From contig NZ_SKCJ01000002.1 of the NCBI RefSeq assembly GCF_005434975.1, positions 744,001 through 808,000 on the forward strand: DNA of 64,000 bases. The letters are read 5' to 3'. Positions 1-9,806 of the stretch are shown here, piece after piece. How positions within the stretch are numbered: position 1 is the first letter of the stretch; every line of letters begins with the position of its first letter. The position numbers and the translations under genes were made by a program. This DNA comes from Parerythrobacter lutipelagi. GTDB lineage: Bacteria > Pseudomonadota > Alphaproteobacteria > Sphingomonadales > Sphingomonadaceae. The notes under the pieces are model-generated. The model was not told the DNA's origin. It saw only the letters and a program-made list of their open reading frames with translations, and did no database searches.

Positions 1-655
<655 letters not shown>

Positions 656-656
<1 letters not shown>

Positions 657-1144
657 TGCTGCAAGACGTCCACCCGCAGGCGTTGCGCATCGCCGGTATG
701 CTCAGAGCACGCGGCGAGACAATCGCAGTTGCCGACGGGGCGACGGGCGGCCTCATCGCCGCGAGCCTGCTGACTGTGCCGGGCGCGCTTGATTTCTTTG
801 TCGGGGGCGGGGTGGTTTATTCGCTGCGGGCGCGCGATGTGCTGTTTGACCTGCCGCGCGATGCCTACAAGGGCATGCGCGGGGCGAGCGAAGAGTATGC
901 CATGCTTCAGGCACGTGCGATCCGCGAAAACTTCCGGGCCAACTGGGGCATTGCCGAGAGCGGCTCGGTCGGCGGATCGAGCCATCCTTCTGGTGCGCCA
1001 GCGGGTCGCAGCGTTGTCGCGGTCACTGGCCCGCATGGCGAGTGGACCCATCTGACCGAGACGGGCAGCGATGACCGAATTGCCAATATGGACCGATTTA
1101 CCCGCGCGGCATTGGCGCATCTGGAGGCGGTGCTGACACCATGA
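656..1144 (+). CDS. CinA C-terminal domain (PncC-like) protein with altered active-site motifs
   Basis: This 162-residue protein matches the fold pattern of the stand-alone CinA C-terminal domain, known as PncC when it deamidates nicotinamide mononucleotide. Recognisable parts are TGGLIAASLL, VPGALDFFVGGGVVYS and the C-terminal beta-rich stretch. The family motif AES-x-TGG reads ADGATGG here. The lysine usually found after the VxYSN segment appears as arginine, and the GIAGPGG loop reads GIAESGSVGGSS. It may therefore be inactive as an amidohydrolase or act differently. The ATG at 656 overlaps the ligA stop; a GTG three bases upstream is the alternative. Linkage to an NAD-consuming ligase, whose product is NMN, makes a role in NMN handling attractive, but that is inference. 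Confidence 0.75.
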
Positions 1145-1202
1145 TGCATAGTGGCGGCCTGGCTTGCGCGCTGGTCACCCCCGCTCGGTGGCAGAGCCGA
1201 TA

Positions 1203-2318
1203 ATGCGTCCGGCGCTCCGTTTCCTGCTCGGCGCTATGGCCGTAATAGCGCTCGCGCTGGCGATCACATTCCTGCCGCGCTTGCTGCGGCCCGCCTCCGA
1301 TCCAGTGATCGAAGAGGCCGAACGGATGGCAGAGAACGCCCCGACAAGTCCGGAGCTGCAAGCGCTCGACAGGAGACTCAGCGAACTCGGCGGCACATTT
1401 GACGGACAGGTGGGGATCGCGGTCGTCGACATCGCGCAAGATGCCAGCGTCCATTACAACGGGTTGCAGCAATTGCCGCAGCAGAGCGTGACAAAATTGT
1501 GGGTCGCGCTGACCGCGCTCGACATGGTTGACCAGGGCGAGCTCGACCTGTCCGAGACTGTCGCCATCATGCGGGATGATTTGACCCTGTTTCACCAGCC
1601 ATTGCGCGCGCAAGTGCTCAAACAGGGCATTGTCGTGACCGATTTCGGGGATCTGCTGCAACGCGCCATCATTACCAGCGACAACACCGCCAATGACCGC
1701 TTGCTGCAAAGGGTGGGCGGACCGGATGCCGTGCAGGCGTTTCTCGACGATCATGAGCTCGGCAGCATCCGCTTCGGCAGCGATGAGCGAACCAAGCAGA
1801 GCCGTATCGCCGGGCTCGCATGGCGACCTTCCTATTCCTACGGCAACAGCTTTTTCGAAGCGCGCGGTGATGTACCCGATGACGAGCGCCGCGAAGCGTT
1901 CGAGGCCTATCTCGCCGACCCCGAAGATGGTGCTTCGGCTGTCGCCATCGCGCAGGCTCTTGCCAGCCTGTCCAGAGGCGAGCTGCTGTCGGATCGAAGC
2001 ACGCAAGAACTTCTCGGCATTCTGAGCAGGACGCGCAGCGGCCCGCGCAGGCTCAAGGGCGCAGTCCCGCCCGACTGGGCAATCGCGCACAAGACCGGCA
2101 CGGGCCAGTATTTTGCGGGTGAACAGTCAGGCTATAACGACATCGGCCTGATCACCTCGCCAGAAGGCAAGACTTATGCCGTCGCGGTGCTGATCGGCCG
2201 GACCCGCGCGCCCAATCCCCGGCGGATGGAGTTGATGCAGCGGGTTGTCCACGCCGTGCTCGAATACGACGCGGAGCAATACGGCAAACCGCCGCCCGCA
2301 GCGCTCGCGATCCCTTAG
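1203..2318 (+). CDS. Class A beta-lactamase-type serine hydrolase, membrane-anchored
   Basis: This 371-residue protein has an N-terminal hydrophobic segment (about residues 3-30) that should anchor or export it to the periplasm. The three penicillin-recognising motifs are present: SVTK with Ser95 and Lys98, SDN at 159-161 and KTG at 297-299. The distance from SxxK to KTG is about 38 residues longer than in classical class A enzymes. No clear ExxLN omega-loop motif is visible between SDN and KTG. It belongs to the beta-lactamase 2 group of serine hydrolases; true beta-lactam hydrolysis is uncertain without the general-base glutamate. ATG 1203 is preferred over an upstream TTG at 1164 because it starts directly at the signal or anchor segment. 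The gene ends tail to tail with the next one, overlapping by 4 bases. Confidence 0.8.
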   Translation: MRPALRFLLGAMAVIALALAITFLPRLLRPASDPVIEEAERMAENAPTSPELQALDRRLSELGGTFDGQVGIAVVDIAQDASVHYNGLQQLPQQSVTKLWVALTALDMVDQGELDLSETVAIMRDDLTLFHQPLRAQVLKQGIVVTDFGDLLQRAIITSDNTANDRLLQRVGGPDAVQAFLDDHELGSIRFGSDERTKQSRIAGLAWRPSYSYGNSFFEARGDVPDDERREAFEAYLADPEDGASAVAIAQALASLSRGELLSDRSTQELLGILSRTRSGPRRLKGAVPPDWAIAHKTGTGQYFAGEQSGYNDIGLITSPEGKTYAVAVLIGRTRAPNPRRMELMQRVVHAVLEYDAEQYGKPPPAALAIP

Positions 2319-2986
2319 TCGTTCGGCATCAGGTGGATTTCGCGGATGCACGAGGTGCCGCGTTGTCCCAGCGCGAAGACCACCGCATCGGCCACGTCCT
2401 GCGGCTGCAATTTGGTCGGCTTGGCTTCGTCGAAGAAAGGGGTGTCGACCATGCCGGGTGAAATCACCGTGCAGCGGCCCTGCCATTCGCGCATTTCCTC
2501 TGCAAGATTGCCCGCGAAGCCGTGCACGAACCACTTGGTCGCGCTGTAGATCGAACCTTTGAAATGTTCGCGTCCGGCCTTGGAGCCGGTGACGATGAAA
2601 TGGCCTTTGACCTTCTTCAGTTCGGGCAGCGCCGCATGGGCAGTGTAAAGCACGGCGAGCACATTGAGATGGATCATGTCGTGCCATTCGTCCGGATCAC
2701 CGCCTTCGACCCCGGCATTGCTCACCCCTTTGCCGGCGTTGGCGAAAACACCGTCGAGCGAACCGAACTTCGCCACGGTTTGCGACACCGCAGAAACGAT
2801 CTGATCGCGGTCCGTGACGTCGCACTCGATTGCCAGCGCGCCATCGCCAATATCGGCCGCGATGCGGTCGAGCTTGTCTTTCGAGCGAGCGAGCAGGGCA
2901 ACGTTCCACCCTGCCTTGGCCGCCGCGCGTGCGGTGGCTTCGCCGATGCCGGTCGATGCGCCGGTAATGAGGAGTGTCTGTGCCAT
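2315..2986 (-). CDS. SDR-family NAD(P)-dependent oxidoreductase
   Basis: This 223-residue classical short-chain dehydrogenase has the cofactor motif TGASTGIGEATA at the N-terminus, the NAGKG motif, and a serine-tyrosine-lysine catalytic set in TGSKAG and YSATKW. The PGMVDTPFF segment follows. The substrate cannot be read from sequence. The ATG at 2986 puts the nucleotide-binding strand right at the start; 11 further in-frame codons upstream are probably untranslated. It is separated by 67 bases from the DUF2459 gene that precedes it on the same strand, so it may be the last gene of that run or have its own promoter. Confidence 0.85.
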   Translation of the reverse strand: MAQTLLITGASTGIGEATARAAAKAGWNVALLARSKDKLDRIAADIGDGALAIECDVTDRDQIVSAVSQTVAKFGSLDGVFANAGKGVSNAGVEGGDPDEWHDMIHLNVLAVLYTAHAALPELKKVKGHFIVTGSKAGREHFKGSIYSATKWFVHGFAGNLAEEMREWQGRCTVISPGMVDTPFFDEAKPTKLQPQDVADAVVFALGQRGTSCIREIHLMPND

Positions 2987-3053
2987 GATAGGTCTCGCTT
3001 TGTTGAAAGTGTTACCCACTCAAAGCGCCGCAACGGCAGGAGTTCCAGCACGC

Positions 3054-3740
3054 TTAGTCTGATGGAGGGGGAACCCATTTCATCACGCCGCCCGCCATCG
3101 GGGTCCACCATCCCGTGGCAATGCCCGCTTCGGCAAGCGTATCGCTGGTCCACTGGTTGCAGGTGTTGCCGATATGATAAGTGCCGGGCGCATTGTAAAA
3201 CACATCGTAACCGGCATAGCCGCGATAGGTCTCGCGTTGGCTCGCAGGCAGGACCTGCCGCTCGATTGCCGTGACCAGGCGGCCATACTCGGCTTCGCTG
3301 ATCGTCAGCCGCCGATGATACTCGGACGGGCCGGGGCGAATGTAATGGGCGACATGCAGCAAGCCGTCGCCGCCGATTGCGGCATTCAGCGCAGTGCCGA
3401 TCGACAGGTCGGACCAGGTCGGGGTGTTGAGGAACACTTCACGCTCTCCCCAACTGACCGACACATGGGTGTAAGGCCGGTCGGGCGATGGCAGGTCGCT
3501 GGCGGGAAAATCCGTCCGCCAGTCTTTCTGCGCGGATACCAATGGCATGACGATCGCGGTGTGAATGCCGTTGGTTTCGACCATGATTGTCACGCCTGTC
3601 GCTGGCTCCTGCCAAGCGCCGTTGCGCGGGATTGCGCTGCCGATCCAAGCGGTGAGAAAGAACAAGCCAATCGCTGCCGCAAGAGCAGCGAGGAGCCACA
3701 GGGCGATGCGCTTGCCGCGCCTCGCCCAACGGCCGGTCAT
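3054..3740 (-). CDS. DUF2459 (TIGR02117-type) envelope protein
   Basis: This 228-residue protein has an N-terminal transmembrane helix (about residues 10-33) and a soluble part beginning VTIMVETNGIHTAIVMP. The NGIHT, SWGEREVF and GNTCNQWTSDTL stretches are typical of the DUF2459 family, whose biochemical role is not established. The conserved histidine and cysteine in NGIHT and NTCN suggest a papain-like NlpC-type hydrolase fold, but this is inference. The ATG at 3740 overlaps the prmA stop in an ATGA, so translation is probably coupled to prmA. Eight-residue longer starts exist upstream inside prmA and are less likely. Confidence 0.75.
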   Translation of the reverse strand: MTGRWARRGKRIALWLLAALAAAIGLFFLTAWIGSAIPRNGAWQEPATGVTIMVETNGIHTAIVMPLVSAQKDWRTDFPASDLPSPDRPYTHVSVSWGEREVFLNTPTWSDLSIGTALNAAIGGDGLLHVAHYIRPGPSEYHRRLTISEAEYGRLVTAIERQVLPASQRETYRGYAGYDVFYNAPGTYHIGNTCNQWTSDTLAEAGIATGWWTPMAGGVMKWVPPPSD

Positions 3741-4645
3741 GCGCGGCGACGGCGGAGCCACAGGATCGACCAGTCGCCATTGACCAGGCGCGATGCGAGG
3801 CGGAAACCGGCGCGCCGGTAGGCCGCACGCACCTTTGCCTCCTGCGTCTCCAGCAGACCTGCGAGCACCACATGTCCGCTTGGCGGGACTGCCTCAGCAA
3901 AATCGGGCGCAAGCTCGATCAGGGGGGCGGCAAGAATATTGGCGATCAGCAGGTCGTAAGGGCCACGCGCCTGAAGCAGCGGGTCATCCATTCCGTCGGC
4001 AATGACCATTGCCAGCTGGCCGTTGCCGGGGCCCATCGCGACGTGGTTTTCTGCTGCGTTGAATTCGACCACCTCAGCGCAAATCGCGTCGATGTCGCTC
4101 GCGGTGGCCAGAGCATTCGGCCAAAGGTCCAGCGCGGCAAAAGCAAGCAGCCCGGTCCCGGTGCCGATATCGGCCATATGGCGCGCCACCACGCCGCTCC
4201 GCTTCATTGCTGTGAGTATGGCGAGGCACCCTGCTGTCGTCTCGTGATGACCGGTGCCGAATGCCTGACTGGCAGGGATCGAGAGGCTGCAAACTGCGGG
4301 ATCGCCGTGTGGCGGATAGTCCGGTGTATGGACATAAAATTGGCCCGCGTGGATCGGTTTAACGCCCTGCTGGCTGATGGTTAGCCAATCCTCGTCAGGC
4401 AATTTTTCGATGCCAAGGGCCGGAACATCGTCGCCGAACAAGGCGGCAACCGCCGCTTTATCAGCCTGAACCGGCTTGCGCGAATACCACGCCTCCAGCA
4501 CCCAATCGTCTGGCGTTTGCGGGGTTTCCTCGCGGCCCGACAGGATGACCTCGGGATCCCAGTCCGTCTCTTCTTCATGGGCCAGCAATGCCTGATGCAC
4601 GAGCGGCTTTGACGCATACGCGGTAATTTTCCAGCTACCTGTCAT
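3737..4645 (-). CDS. prmA: Ribosomal protein L11 methyltransferase
   Basis: This 302-residue protein methylates ribosomal protein L11 using S-adenosylmethionine. The family signature FGTGHHET is at residues 129-136, followed by the SAM-binding DIGTGTGLLA at 159-168 and the catalytic-loop region LLIANILA. Length and layout fit alphaproteobacterial PrmA. It lies between a metallo-beta-lactamase gene, with which it overlaps by 11 bases, and a DUF2459 gene, with which it overlaps by 4. All three are probably on one transcript. Confidence 0.93.
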   Translation of the reverse strand: MTGSWKITAYASKPLVHQALLAHEEETDWDPEVILSGREETPQTPDDWVLEAWYSRKPVQADKAAVAALFGDDVPALGIEKLPDEDWLTISQQGVKPIHAGQFYVHTPDYPPHGDPAVCSLSIPASQAFGTGHHETTAGCLAILTAMKRSGVVARHMADIGTGTGLLAFAALDLWPNALATASDIDAICAEVVEFNAAENHVAMGPGNGQLAMVIADGMDDPLLQARGPYDLLIANILAAPLIELAPDFAEAVPPSGHVVLAGLLETQEAKVRAAYRRAGFRLASRLVNGDWSILWLRRRRA

Positions 4646-5549
4646 CGACCGCGCGCTCCTCTTCTGCCAAACGTCGATCGAGCCGCAGCCCGATTGCTCC
4701 AGAATAATTTTTGCAACCGTCCGGATTTGTCCAGGGCGCGCCCCCGCTCATCCGCTTGACCATCTCGCTCGCCGAGGGATGCGGGGTCAGCAGAACATCA
4801 CAATCGAGTGCCGCGAGCCGCGCCAATCCCGCGCGATATTCAGCGACCAAAGCCGGGTGATCGGAATAGCGGTAATCATCCCGGCTGACCGGGCTGAGGC
4901 TGTCTGCATAGACGATAGAGATACAGCTGACAGCATCGCAGCTGCTCCAATGCCAGCTGAGCGCTCCGATCGTATGGCCCGGTGTCGTTGTCGGGGTGAA
5001 TACCACGCCGGCAATCATTCCCGATTCCCCGCCTTTGACCGAGCGGACAGAGCCCGGCACTGGCTGCATCGGTTCGTGCATTCCCGCCTGCGGGTCTCGC
5101 GGGTCCGCTTTGCCCGAACGAATGACCGGAGAAGCGCCTTGGCCAGCGTAGATCGTCGCGCCGCTCAATTGCTGAAGGCGTGCCATGCCGCCAACATGAT
5201 CGAAATGCTCGTGGCTCACGAGCATCGCTTTGACGTCAGCGATATCATATCCGAGCGCGGCGATATTGTCGGAGACGACCTTGGATCCCGGCTCGGTGCC
5301 GCTATCCAGCAGGATCAACCCGTCGCCACCGACGACCAGTATTGCTGCGATCCCGCATGTGCCGACATAATAAGTGTTCGCATGGATCCGGTAGGGCGGG
5401 GCAGGCTTGTCCCACTCGTCCCAATCCTCGCAAACTTCGAGCCATGCCTGCCGGTCAGGTGCGACATCTGACGCGCCCTCGTGGGCCACAGTAGCGCTGC
5501 CTGCAGCCAGTGCCGCCGCCAGCGTTAGCGCCAGCGATCTAGCGAACAT
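4635..5549 (-). CDS. Subclass B3 metallo-beta-lactamase
   Basis: This 304-residue secreted protein has a clear signal peptide (MFARSLALTLAAALAAG, cleavage near residue 22). Zinc ligands are all visible: HEHFDH gives His113, His115, Asp117 and His118; TPGHT gives His192; TPHPS gives His257. The HxHxDH pattern with a histidine after the aspartate, a serine in place of the B1/B2 cysteine (ADSLSP), and the CDVLLTPHP stretch place it in subclass B3, whose members hydrolyse penicillins, cephalosporins and carbapenems. Activity here is predicted, not shown. The ATG at 5549 is preferred to one at 5561 because GGGGCAAG precedes it at suitable spacing. It overlaps the SDR gene upstream and prmA downstream, with no adjacent regulator. 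Confidence 0.87.
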   Translation of the reverse strand: MFARSLALTLAAALAAGSATVAHEGASDVAPDRQAWLEVCEDWDEWDKPAPPYRIHANTYYVGTCGIAAILVVGGDGLILLDSGTEPGSKVVSDNIAALGYDIADVKAMLVSHEHFDHVGGMARLQQLSGATIYAGQGASPVIRSGKADPRDPQAGMHEPMQPVPGSVRSVKGGESGMIAGVVFTPTTTPGHTIGALSWHWSSCDAVSCISIVYADSLSPVSRDDYRYSDHPALVAEYRAGLARLAALDCDVLLTPHPSASEMVKRMSGGAPWTNPDGCKNYSGAIGLRLDRRLAEEERAVDDR

Positions 5550-6264
5550 AGCTTGCCCCATTGGCGTCGATCGTCGCGCCGGTCATGCTTTCGGGCGCGT
5601 CGAGCGCGCAATAGACTGCGATATTGGCGATCTCCTCCGGCTCGGCGACACGGCCAAGCGGGATGTCGGCCAGCAAATCGGGACCGCCGCGGCTGGCAAG
5701 ATAATCGCCTGCCATGGCGGTGTCGGTGAAGCCCGGCGTCACCGCGAAGCTGCTGATGCCCTGCGCCGCATATTGCCGCGCGATGGTCTTGTGCATCGCC
5801 AGCATCCCGCCCTTTGCCGCCGCATAATGCCAGTGCGCGGGCGAATCGCCGCGATGGCCCGCGCGGCTGGCGATATGGACGATCCGGCCGCCCTTGAACC
5901 CCGCGCGAGCGCCGCGTTCCAGCCAGTGCAGCACGGCGAAGCGGGATAGCTGCGCCGCGGCGCTCAAATTAATCCGCAGCGTGTCCTCCCACGCGTCGAG
6001 CCATTCGATGTCCGACCGGTCGAGCGCGCTGGCTTCGAACAGGCCCGCATTGTTCACCAGAACGTCGATTTCGCCGCCTGCACGATCCAGCGCCTCGTTC
6101 CACAAAAGTGCGGGGGCTGCCGGGTCTGCGAGGTTCGCGCCGATGGTCTGTTCGTCATGCGCGATCGTGCCATGGCCGATCACCCTGACGTTACGGGATT
6201 CGAGCTGTTCGCGAATTGCCGCGCCGATTCCGCGACTTGAACCGGTTACAAGAATGCCTGCCAT
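5539..6264 (-). CDS. SDR-family oxidoreductase (FabG-like)
   Basis: This 241-residue classical SDR starts MAGILVTGSSRGIGAAI. It carries the NNAG motif, a serine in HIASRAG, and the catalytic Tyr and Lys in HYAAAKGG. The C-terminal MTGATIDANG is typical of 3-oxoacyl-ACP reductase-like members. The exact substrate is unknown. It is the first gene of a minus-strand run SDR, metallo-beta-lactamase, prmA, DUF2459. Its promoter should lie in the 111-base gap shared with the divergent sdhC. The ATG at 6264 puts the cofactor motif at the N-terminus; the 32 in-frame codons upstream look non-coding. Confidence 0.85.
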   Translation of the reverse strand: MAGILVTGSSRGIGAAIREQLESRNVRVIGHGTIAHDEQTIGANLADPAAPALLWNEALDRAGGEIDVLVNNAGLFEASALDRSDIEWLDAWEDTLRINLSAAAQLSRFAVLHWLERGARAGFKGGRIVHIASRAGHRGDSPAHWHYAAAKGGMLAMHKTIARQYAAQGISSFAVTPGFTDTAMAGDYLASRGGPDLLADIPLGRVAEPEEIANIAVYCALDAPESMTGATIDANGASYVR

Positions 6265-6375
6265 GCAAACCCTATCCAAAAATTTGCAAGCAATGTCGAG
6301 CGCCGATGCCTTGTTTCGCCAAGCGAGTGCGCCTAGGGAATGGCTTAAATCAGGGGACACTACCGGACCAGGCCT

Positions 6376-6810
6376 ATGAGCAATCGACCGCTTTCACCGC
6401 ATCTGAGCATCTGGAAATGGGGGCCGCACATGCTGGTTTCCATCCTGCACCGCGTCACCGGAGACGGGATGGCCCTGGCGGGCCTCGCGATACTGCTGTG
6501 GTGGCTCGGCGCGCTTGCGTCCGGCCCCGCCGCTTACGACAGCTTCACCGGCTGGATGTGGGCAGACATCGGCGCGTTGCAGTGGAGCGGGATCGACATT
6601 CTCTGGTCGCTGCTCAAAGTGCTGCTCAAGATCGTGATGATCGGGCTGAGCTGGGCGTTCTTCACCCACATGCTGAGCGGGCTGCGTCACTTCGTGCTCG
6701 ATATCGGTGCGGGTTACGAGCTCGACACCAACAGGCTGTGGTCGATCGCATCGCCGGTGATCGCCGTCATTCTTACCGCGGGCTTCTGGGCCCTGCTGCT
6801 GCTTCGCTGA
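6376..6810 (+). CDS. sdhC: Succinate dehydrogenase cytochrome b556 subunit
   Basis: This 144-residue protein has the SdhC pattern RPLSPHLSIWKWGPHM followed by SILHRVTG, where the serine, arginine and histidine belong to the quinone and heme region. Three transmembrane helices follow, with a heme-ligand-type histidine in GLRHFVLD. It anchors complex II and helps bind ubiquinone in the inner membrane. It is the first gene of sdhC-sdhD-sdhA, with an 11-base gap to sdhD. Confidence 0.95.
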   Translation: MSNRPLSPHLSIWKWGPHMLVSILHRVTGDGMALAGLAILLWWLGALASGPAAYDSFTGWMWADIGALQWSGIDILWSLLKVLLKIVMIGLSWAFFTHMLSGLRHFVLDIGAGYELDTNRLWSIASPVIAVILTAGFWALLLLR

Positions 6811-6821
6811 GGATTTGAACC

Positions 6822-7211
6822 ATGGGTAACGGAACCTCCATCGGAAAAGTGCGCGGGCTAGGCTCGGCGCACGAAGGACCGCATCATTGGCTGGTCCAGC
6901 GCTTCACCGCGATCGGAAACCTCGTTTTGATGCTGTGGCTGCTGGGCAGCTTCCTGCTACTGCCGGACCTCGGCTACGGCACGCTGGCGAGCTATTTTGC
7001 CAAGCCGGTACCGGCTGTGGCCATGATTCTGCTGGTCCTCAGCCTGTTCTGGCATGCACGCATCGGCCTGCAGGTCCTGATCGAGGATTACGTCCACACA
7101 CCGGGCAACAAGTTCGCCGCGCTCGCCCTGCTCAACCTTGCAACCATCGGTGGCGGTGCCTTCGGCATCTTCTGCGTCGCCCGTCTCGCACTTTCCGGAG
7201 GAGCCGCATAA
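6822..7211 (+). CDS. sdhD: Succinate dehydrogenase membrane anchor subunit
   Basis: This 129-residue protein shows the SdhD pattern: a short N-terminal polar region ([20 protein letters not shown]), then three membrane helices with the heme-ligand region [15 protein letters not shown]. It forms the membrane anchor of complex II with SdhC. The ATG has GAGGATTTGAACC just upstream. Its stop TAA overlaps the sdhA ATG by one base (TAATG), indicating translational coupling. Confidence 0.94.
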   Translation: MGNGTSIGKVRGLGSAHEGPHHWLVQRFTAIGNLVLMLWLLGSFLLLPDLGYGTLASYFAKPVPAVAMILLVLSLFWHARIGLQVLIEDYVHTPGNKFAALALLNLATIGGGAFGIFCVARLALSGGAA

Positions 7212-9022
7212 TGGCCGACACCTCTGCCTACAAAATTATCGACCACACTTATGATGTCATCGTGGTCGGCGCCGGCGGATCCGGCCTGCGCGCCACGATG
7301 GGTGCGGCGGAAGCCGGCCTGCGCACAGCGAATATCTCTAAGGTCTTCCCGACCCGGTCGCACACGGTTGCGGCACAAGGCGGTATTGCCGCCTCGCTTG
7401 GCAATAACAGCCCCGATCACTGGACCTGGCACATGTACGACACCGTCAAGGGGTCGGACTGGCTGGGTGACCAGGATGCGATCGAATATCTTGCGCGTGA
7501 AGCGCCCGCAGCGGTTTACGAGCTGGAGCACGCAGGCGTGCCGTTCAGCCGCAACGAAGACGGCACCATTTACCAGCGCCCGTTCGGCGGCCACATGCAG
7601 AACATGGGTGAAGGCCCGCCGGTCCAGCGCACCTGCGCCGCCGCGGACCGCACCGGCCACGCCATGCTGCATGCGCTCTACCAGCAGAGCCTCAAGTACG
7701 ACGCGGACTTCTTCATCGAGTATTTCGCGCTCGATCTGATCATGTCGGACGGCAAATGCGTCGGCGTAATGGCGATGTGCCTCGATGATGGAACGATCCA
7801 CCGGTTTCGGGCGCAATCGGTCGTTCTGGCGACCGGCGGATATGGCCGCTGCTATTTCACTGCGACTTCGGCCCACACCTGCACCGGCGACGGCGGCGGG
7901 ATGGTGCTACGTGCAGGGCTTCCCCTGCAGGATATGGAGTTCGTCCAGTTCCACCCGACCGGCATCTATGGCGCGGGCGTACTGATCACCGAGGGCGCAC
8001 GCGGAGAGGGCGGTTATCTGACCAACTCCGAGGGCGAGCGGTTCATGGAGCGCTACGCGCCGAGCGCTAAAGACCTCGCATCGCGCGATGTCGTCAGCCG
8101 TTCGATGGCGCTGGAAATGCGCGAAGGGCGCGGCGTGGGCGATGACGGCGACCACATTTATCTGCACCTCGATCATATCGATCCCAAAGTGCTCGCCGAA
8201 CGCCTGCCGGGCATCACCGAAAGCGGCAAGATCTTTGCCGGGGTCGACCTGACCCGCCAGCCGCTGCCGGTAACGCCGACAGTGCATTACAATATGGGCG
8301 GCATTCCGTGCAATTATCACGGCCAGGTCGTGACAGTGGGGCCGGATGGCGATCCCGATACTGTGGTACCGGGCCTGTATGCCGTGGGCGAAGCCGCCTG
8401 CGTTTCGGTCCATGGCGCAAACCGCCTCGGCTCCAACTCGCTGATCGACCTTGTGGTGTTCGGCCGCGCGACCGGCCTCCATCTGAAGGAAAATCTCAAG
8501 ACCGGCGTCAGCCAGCCAGAGCTGCCGAAGGATAGCGCTGATCTGTCGCTCACCCGTCTCGACCATTTCCGCCACGCCGACGGCAGCCTGCCGACCGCAG
8601 AAATTCGCGGCGAGATGCAGAAAGGCATGCAGAAGCACGCCGCCGTGTTCCGTGACAGCAAGCTGCTCGGCGACGGTGTCGAATTGCTCAAATCGGTCAA
8701 CAAGAAGCTGCAGGATGTGAAGGTCCACGACCGTTCGCTGATCTGGAACAGCGACCTGATCGAAACGCTCGAGCTCGACAATCTGATGGCGCAGGCCAAT
8801 GTCACCATCGCCAGCGCGGACAACCGCAAGGAAAGCCGCGGCGCGCATGCGCATGAGGATTTCCCGGACCGCGATGACAAGAACTGGATGAAGCACACCG
8901 CAGCCTGGTTCGAAGGCTGGGGCGGCAATGGCGGCGCGGTGAAAATCGACTACCGCCCGGTCCACGAGTACACGCTGACCGACGACATCGATTACATCGA
9001 GCCGAAGAAGCGGGTTTACTGA
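7211..9022 (+). CDS. sdhA: Succinate dehydrogenase flavoprotein subunit
   Basis: This 603-residue protein oxidises succinate to fumarate with FAD. It has the dinucleotide-binding motif [13 protein letters not shown] near residue 17, the SHTVAAQGG segment whose histidine carries covalent FAD, the substrate-loop [10 protein letters not shown], and [11 protein letters not shown] near the second FAD contact. The C-terminal HEDFPDRDD region is also typical. The frame is open upstream into sdhD, but the ATG at 7211 overlapping the sdhD stop is the correct start. The usual next gene, sdhB for the iron-sulfur subunit, is not found here; an unknown membrane protein gene follows after 4 bases. Confidence 0.96.
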   Translation: MADTSAYKIIDHTYDVIVVGAGGSGLRATMGAAEAGLRTANISKVFPTRSHTVAAQGGIAASLGNNSPDHWTWHMYDTVKGSDWLGDQDAIEYLAREAPAAVYELEHAGVPFSRNEDGTIYQRPFGGHMQNMGEGPPVQRTCAAADRTGHAMLHALYQQSLKYDADFFIEYFALDLIMSDGKCVGVMAMCLDDGTIHRFRAQSVVLATGGYGRCYFTATSAHTCTGDGGGMVLRAGLPLQDMEFVQFHPTGIYGAGVLITEGARGEGGYLTNSEGERFMERYAPSAKDLASRDVVSRSMALEMREGRGVGDDGDHIYLHLDHIDPKVLAERLPGITESGKIFAGVDLTRQPLPVTPTVHYNMGGIPCNYHGQVVTVGPDGDPDTVVPGLYAVGEAACVSVHGANRLGSNSLIDLVVFGRATGLHLKENLKTGVSQPELPKDSADLSLTRLDHFRHADGSLPTAEIRGEMQKGMQKHAAVFRDSKLLGDGVELLKSVNKKLQDVKVHDRSLIWNSDLIETLELDNLMAQANVTIASADNRKESRGAHAHEDFPDRDDKNWMKHTAAWFEGWGGNGGAVKIDYRPVHEYTLTDDIDYIEPKKRVY

Positions 9023-9026
9023 CCTG

Positions 9027-9785
9027 TTGGACTGGCTCCGTCGCAATTGGGTGTACATCGCCTGCTTGCTGACGGTGCCGGCCGGGTGTTTGTTGTTCGC
9101 CCATGGCCAGACGATTCCGGTATACACCGACCAACAATTGGCATCGGCTTTGAAGATGGCGGTCTTCAACCCTGACGATGGGCGCAGCCTCACGGAAATG
9201 GGCGACCAGCTGAGAGGCCTTCGCACGTCGCGACACGCTTTTATGCAAGGCGGGATCAGTCTTGGACTGGCCGGAACGACACTTGCCGCGCTGTTTCTGG
9301 CGTTTCGTTGCGAACCGGGGTTTGGCCTGAGAACGCCTCACGAACGCTCAACTTTCACTTCACTTGGGCTTGCGTGCGTCGCCGTTTTCTGGATTGCCGA
9401 ATTCGTATCGTTCGATCTCGACGAGAGGCGTGGCGACATGCTCGTTGGCGGGGGCCCCGCCTATGCGTTCACCTTTTTCAGAATGTTGGTGATGGCTCCG
9501 ATTTCAGCCCTGATCGTCTGGACATTCGGTCGAGTTATTACTGGCGGGTTCGGAGCTTTGCCTGTCTCATTGGCTGTCTGGGACACGCGCAGGACAGTTA
9601 GATCCTGGCTAACAACCTTAGCATTTTTGGTCCCAACGCTGCTGGCGCTCTTTTGTCTTTTATTGGCAGCAACGACGTCGAGATTTCTCCAGACACCGGC
9701 GATCATCGTCTTCATCTATCTCTTCCTTGCAAGCCGGGCTGCTGTCATGGCAGCGCCTATCCCTGACGAACAAGCTCCAGGATAA
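9027..9785 (+). CDS. Uncharacterised multi-pass membrane protein
   Basis: I do not recognise this 252-residue protein. It begins with a hydrophobic segment (WVYIACLLTVPAGCLLF), then a soluble stretch of about 50 residues, and about five more membrane helices with charged loops (ERRGDM, DTRRTVRS). The start is TTG at 9027 or GTG at 9051; neither has a strong ribosome-binding site. It sits 4 bases after sdhA, where sdhB would be expected, and is probably read from the sdh transcript. Hand count of bases 9601-9720 gives 59 of 120 G+C (49%), clearly below nearby core genes, which suggests relaxed selection or acquisition. Confidence 0.65.
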   Translation: MDWLRRNWVYIACLLTVPAGCLLFAHGQTIPVYTDQQLASALKMAVFNPDDGRSLTEMGDQLRGLRTSRHAFMQGGISLGLAGTTLAALFLAFRCEPGFGLRTPHERSTFTSLGLACVAVFWIAEFVSFDLDERRGDMLVGGGPAYAFTFFRMLVMAPISALIVWTFGRVITGGFGALPVSLAVWDTRRTVRSWLTTLAFLVPTLLALFCLLLAATTSRFLQTPAIIVFIYLFLASRAAVMAAPIPDEQAPG

Positions 9786-9806
9786 TTGGAGAGGTTGGAA
9801 CCTTCC

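Noticed and set aside
6887-7210. Extended N-terminus of SdhA reaching back into sdhD
   Set aside because: The extension is the shifted frame of sdhD; the conserved SdhA start is at 7211.
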